Assembly: GCA_900546255.1 (NCBI GenBank)
Contig: URCB01000011.1
Location: 1-44,312, forward strand
DNA: 44,312 bases
DNA from: an uncultured Eubacteriales bacterium
Lineage (GTDB): Bacteria; Bacillota; Clostridia; Oscillospirales; Oscillospiraceae
Reading direction: 5' to 3'
Part shown: positions 42,183 to 44,312 of the stretch, in pieces
Numbering within the stretch: position 1 is the first letter of the stretch
Layout of the letters: each line of letters begins with the position of its first letter
Translations under genes and position numbers: made by a program
The notes under the pieces: model-generated
What the model saw: the letters and a program-made list of their open reading frames with translations, nothing else
Told to the model about the DNA's origin: nothing
Database searches by the model: none

Positions 42183-42970
42183 ACCAGCAGCCGGTATCCT
42201 ACTTACAGACCGATCCCCGGTGGTCCGCCAAGGACTACTCTGCCCGGGGGGAGAAGACCACCATCGGGGCCTCTGGATGCGGCCCCACGGCCATGGCCAT
42301 GGTCCTGGCCACCTGGGCAGACCCCCAGGTCACCCCGGCCACGGAGTGCGCCTGGGCCCTGGCACACGGCTATAAGGCCCCCCGCCAGGGGACGTATTAC
42401 GGCTACTTCCCCCCGGCGGCGGCCCGGTATGGGCTGACCTGCCGGCAGATGAACTGGAGCAGCCTGTATGGCAACCCCAACAGCAGCCTCCACGCCCAGG
42501 CCAAGGGGGAGATTGCCAAGGGCAACCTGGTGATCGCCTGCATGGGTCCTGGGCTGTGGACAAGCTCCGGGCACTTCGTGCTGGTGTGGGAGATCCAGGG
42601 GAACACCGTGTACCTCAACGACCCGGCCAGCACAAAAGCCGCCAGGACCCGGGGGGACTACACCCTGTTCCGGCGGCAGGTGAAGTATTATTTTGTCATC
42701 GAACGCCCGGCCAAGCTGCCGGAGACATCGGAGGAGGATGAAACGATGGACATCGAAACACTGATCCAGGAGATGACCGACCAGCAGGCCTACCAACTGC
42801 TCCAGAAGGCGGAGCGCCACGCGGCGACGCTGCCGGAGCCGGCGTGGTCCCAGAAAGAAGGGGCCTGGAAGCGGGCCCAGGAGGCCGGCGTGATGGACGG
42901 CACCGGGCCGGAGCGGTATCTCAAGCGGGATGAGCTGGCGGCGGTGTTGGGCCGCCGGGACCTGTTGTAA
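42179..42970 (+). CDS. C39-like cysteine peptidase (endolysin-type) with C-terminal SLH-like tail
   Basis: A 263-aa protein. The N-terminal ~175 residues form a papain-like C39 family domain: GASGCGPTAMAMVL with the catalytic Cys, GHFVLVWEI with His and VYLNDPAS with Asp. A linker then leads to a C-terminal ~75-residue segment (WSQKEGAWKRAQEAGVMDG, YLKRDELAAVLGR) that looks like half an SLH/wall-association motif, often seen at the end of clostridial endolysins. No signal peptide, consistent with release through the holin. ATG at 42179 overlaps the holin stop. Confidence 0.82.
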   Translation: MNQQPVSYLQTDPRWSAKDYSARGEKTTIGASGCGPTAMAMVLATWADPQVTPATECAWALAHGYKAPRQGTYYGYFPPAAARYGLTCRQMNWSSLYGNPNSSLHAQAKGEIAKGNLVIACMGPGLWTSSGHFVLVWEIQGNTVYLNDPASTKAARTRGDYTLFRRQVKYYFVIERPAKLPETSEEDETMDIETLIQEMTDQQAYQLLQKAERHAATLPEPAWSQKEGAWKRAQEAGVMDGTGPERYLKRDELAAVLGRRDLL

Positions 42971-42993
42971 CGGCATATCAAGATACGGCGGCG

Positions 42994-43038
42994 AAGCCCC
43001 TGGAGGTTGGGATGACACCTGACCCCCAGGGGCTTTTT
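42994..43038 (+). terminator. Terminator of the lysis cassette
   Basis: AAGCCCCTGG/CCAGGGGCTT with a ~22-nt loop, then TTTTT, 24 nt past the peptidase stop. Confidence 0.88.
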
Positions 43039-43154
43039 GCATGGGGAAGTAAAAAAATAGAAAAATTGCGGAAAAGAGGTTGCAATCTGCGGAAAAATTC
43101 GTCTTAATAAGATACAGAGAGCGACCTGCATGGCAGGGAGAGAGGAGTGGTTGC

Positions 43155-44294
43155 ATGAGAGCATGGAGCCGTGGGTTACTTGGTTTGTTGGCGGCGGCGA
43201 TGGTGACCCCGCTGGCCTCAGCTGCGCCGGCGGAAGGGGGAGCCACATCCCCAGCGGATATTCAGGGCCACTGGGCGCAGGAAGAGATCCAGCGGGCCAT
43301 GGACGCTGGGTGGATCGATGGCTACCCCGACGGGACCTTTCAGCCAGAACAGACCATTACCCGAGCAGAGTTTACCAAACTGCTTTTGGATGCCATTCAT
43401 CTGACCCCCGACAGTGAAACCGTGGCTTGGATGAAAGGGGCCAGCCAGGCCCAGGCACCCTTAGAAGATATGGCGGACCACTGGCTGACAGAGGGTGGCT
43501 GGATGGACGCTGCGCTGGTCTCCGGCATGGTGGTGACCCAGGATTATAACTACCACAATTTCCGTCCAGAAAAACCCATTGCCCGGTATGAGATCGCCTT
43601 GATGACCACCCGGGCCTTGGGACAGGTGAAGGAGGGGAACCAACTCTTGGATTCCCTGGATTACACCGATGACAACACCATCCTGCCCTGGATGAAGGGC
43701 TATGTCAACGAGGCGGTGAAGGCGGGGGTCCTCTATGGCTACCCTGACGGCAGTTTCCAACCCCACGCCACCTCTACCCGAGCAGAGGCGGTGGTGATGA
43801 TTCAGCGGATGCTGGACAGGATGGAGGAGGGCGTCACCGATGACGTCACCGTGCAGGTCAGTTGTGACAATTGGGGCAATGAGCGGACCGTGACGTTGGA
43901 TGACCCTACGGTCCAGGTGGTGGACGGGACCCTCTATGTCTCCGCCCGGGATGCCTTGGAGGGGTGGGACGCTGCGGCGGAACCTTACCAGTGTACCCTT
44001 TCTTGGGATCCCATCACCCAGCGGATCGACGGAACCTTTGGCGGCGTGACCTCCTTTCAGGCGGGAAGCCGGTCCTGTACCTACGATATGTTGCCGGCGG
44101 TGGAGGATTTGTCCACCAGCAAGATGCAGTTGGTGGCGCCGGCGCGGATGCTGTATGGCGAGGTGATGATCCCAGTGTACAGCAAAGACATCAACCCCCA
44201 AGAGAAGATCCTCTTCAATTGGCTTGGTGGTTGGGATGAAGAGACAAAGACCATGACGCTGCCCATGAAAACCCCTTGGAGTACAGCGCCGTGA
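43155..44294 (+). CDS. SLH-domain secreted surface protein
   Basis: A 379-aa exported protein. Signal peptide at residues 1-23 (MRAWSRGLLGLLAAAMVTPLASA). Three S-layer homology motifs: about 34-77 (DIQGHWAQEEIQRAMDAGWI, GYPDGTFQPEQTITRAEF), a divergent one at about 105-152 and one at about 170-217 (YVNEAVKAGVLYGYPDGSFQ, STRAEAVVMIQRML). SLH repeats bind secondary cell wall polymers. The C-terminal ~155 residues resemble a copper-amine-oxidase-type stalk domain (VVDGTLYVSARDALEGW, MIPVYS). ATG at 43155 with GAGAGGAG upstream. It stands alone after a terminator and ends 18 nt before the window edge. Confidence 0.88.
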   Translation: MRAWSRGLLGLLAAAMVTPLASAAPAEGGATSPADIQGHWAQEEIQRAMDAGWIDGYPDGTFQPEQTITRAEFTKLLLDAIHLTPDSETVAWMKGASQAQAPLEDMADHWLTEGGWMDAALVSGMVVTQDYNYHNFRPEKPIARYEIALMTTRALGQVKEGNQLLDSLDYTDDNTILPWMKGYVNEAVKAGVLYGYPDGSFQPHATSTRAEAVVMIQRMLDRMEEGVTDDVTVQVSCDNWGNERTVTLDDPTVQVVDGTLYVSARDALEGWDAAAEPYQCTLSWDPITQRIDGTFGGVTSFQAGSRSCTYDMLPAVEDLSTSKMQLVAPARMLYGEVMIPVYSKDINPQEKILFNWLGGWDEETKTMTLPMKTPWSTAP

Positions 44295-44312
44295 AGGAAT
44301 GGGGCGCAGGCC

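Noticed and set aside
41102..44294. A prophage
   Set aside because: Only a lysis cassette is present; no terminase, portal, capsid, tail, integrase or att-like repeats are visible in the window.
1..44312. CRISPR arrays, IS elements, tRNA or rRNA genes
   Set aside because: No regularly spaced short repeats, transposase-like proteins or tRNA/rRNA-like sequences were found on reading through the window.

Overview
The window is GC-rich Gram-positive DNA. Bacillus-type ribosome binding sites (AGGAGG), consensus sigma-A promoters, a T-box leader on valS, an S-layer homology (SLH) protein and tightly packed translationally coupled genes suggest a Clostridia relative, most likely the Oscillospiraceae (Flavonifractor/Pseudoflavonifractor/Intestinimonas-like). 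This placement is by style only; no rRNA or tRNA gene is present. I see no IS element, integrase or CRISPR array.

Layout. (1) 1-8.0 kb: a hairpin-rich non-coding edge, a MATE exporter, a DUF1643 protein, a divergent MFS transporter/LysR pair sharing a palindromic operator, and a stand-alone SIR2-like protein divergent from a SUV3-like RNA helicase that carries a C-terminal zinc ribbon. (2) 8.0-13.4 kb: a four-gene operon (ABC ATPase, permease, GldG-like and DUF4340 proteins) in which every junction is an ATGA overlap. It is flanked on both sides by directly repeated copies of an unusual ~200 bp non-coding element. (3) 13.5-18.0 kb: a BlaI-type repressor with an M56 metalloprotease whose sensor part is not a penicillin-binding domain, then a winged-helix regulator with two paralogous membrane proteins behind a perfect 21 bp palindrome. 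(4) 18-25 kb: LysR, an acetyltransferase, a cyclophilin-fold lipoprotein, MFS, truA and a short UvrA-like ATPase.

(5) 25.1-33.4 kb is the most interesting block. A response regulator/histidine kinase pair is preceded by three TCTTAA repeats exactly 10 bp apart, a promoter, and a ~200 nt leader that ends in an intrinsic terminator with a possible competing antiterminator pairing. It is followed by a five-gene operon: an adenylation enzyme (DltA-like), a PLP-dependent decarboxylase of the LysA/BtrK type, a 76-aa carrier protein (DltC-like), an MBOAT acyltransferase (DltB-like) and a membrane-anchored SGNH-type protein (DltD-like). This looks like the teichoic acid D-alanylation machinery with a decarboxylase built in. 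My proposal is that an amino acid is loaded on the carrier through its side-chain carboxyl, decarboxylated there (as BtrK and VinO/FlvO do in antibiotic pathways), and the resulting omega-amino acyl group is exported to a surface polymer.

(6) 33.8-44.3 kb: a regulator joining a SnoaL-like domain to LytTR, two small membrane proteins, an ECF sigma factor with its DUF4367 partner, a valine T-box followed by a YcxB-like gene and then valS, a ferritin-like four-helix protein, an isolated phage-type lysis cassette (TM/coiled-coil protein, r1t-type holin, C39-like peptidase), and an SLH-domain surface protein that ends just inside the window edge.
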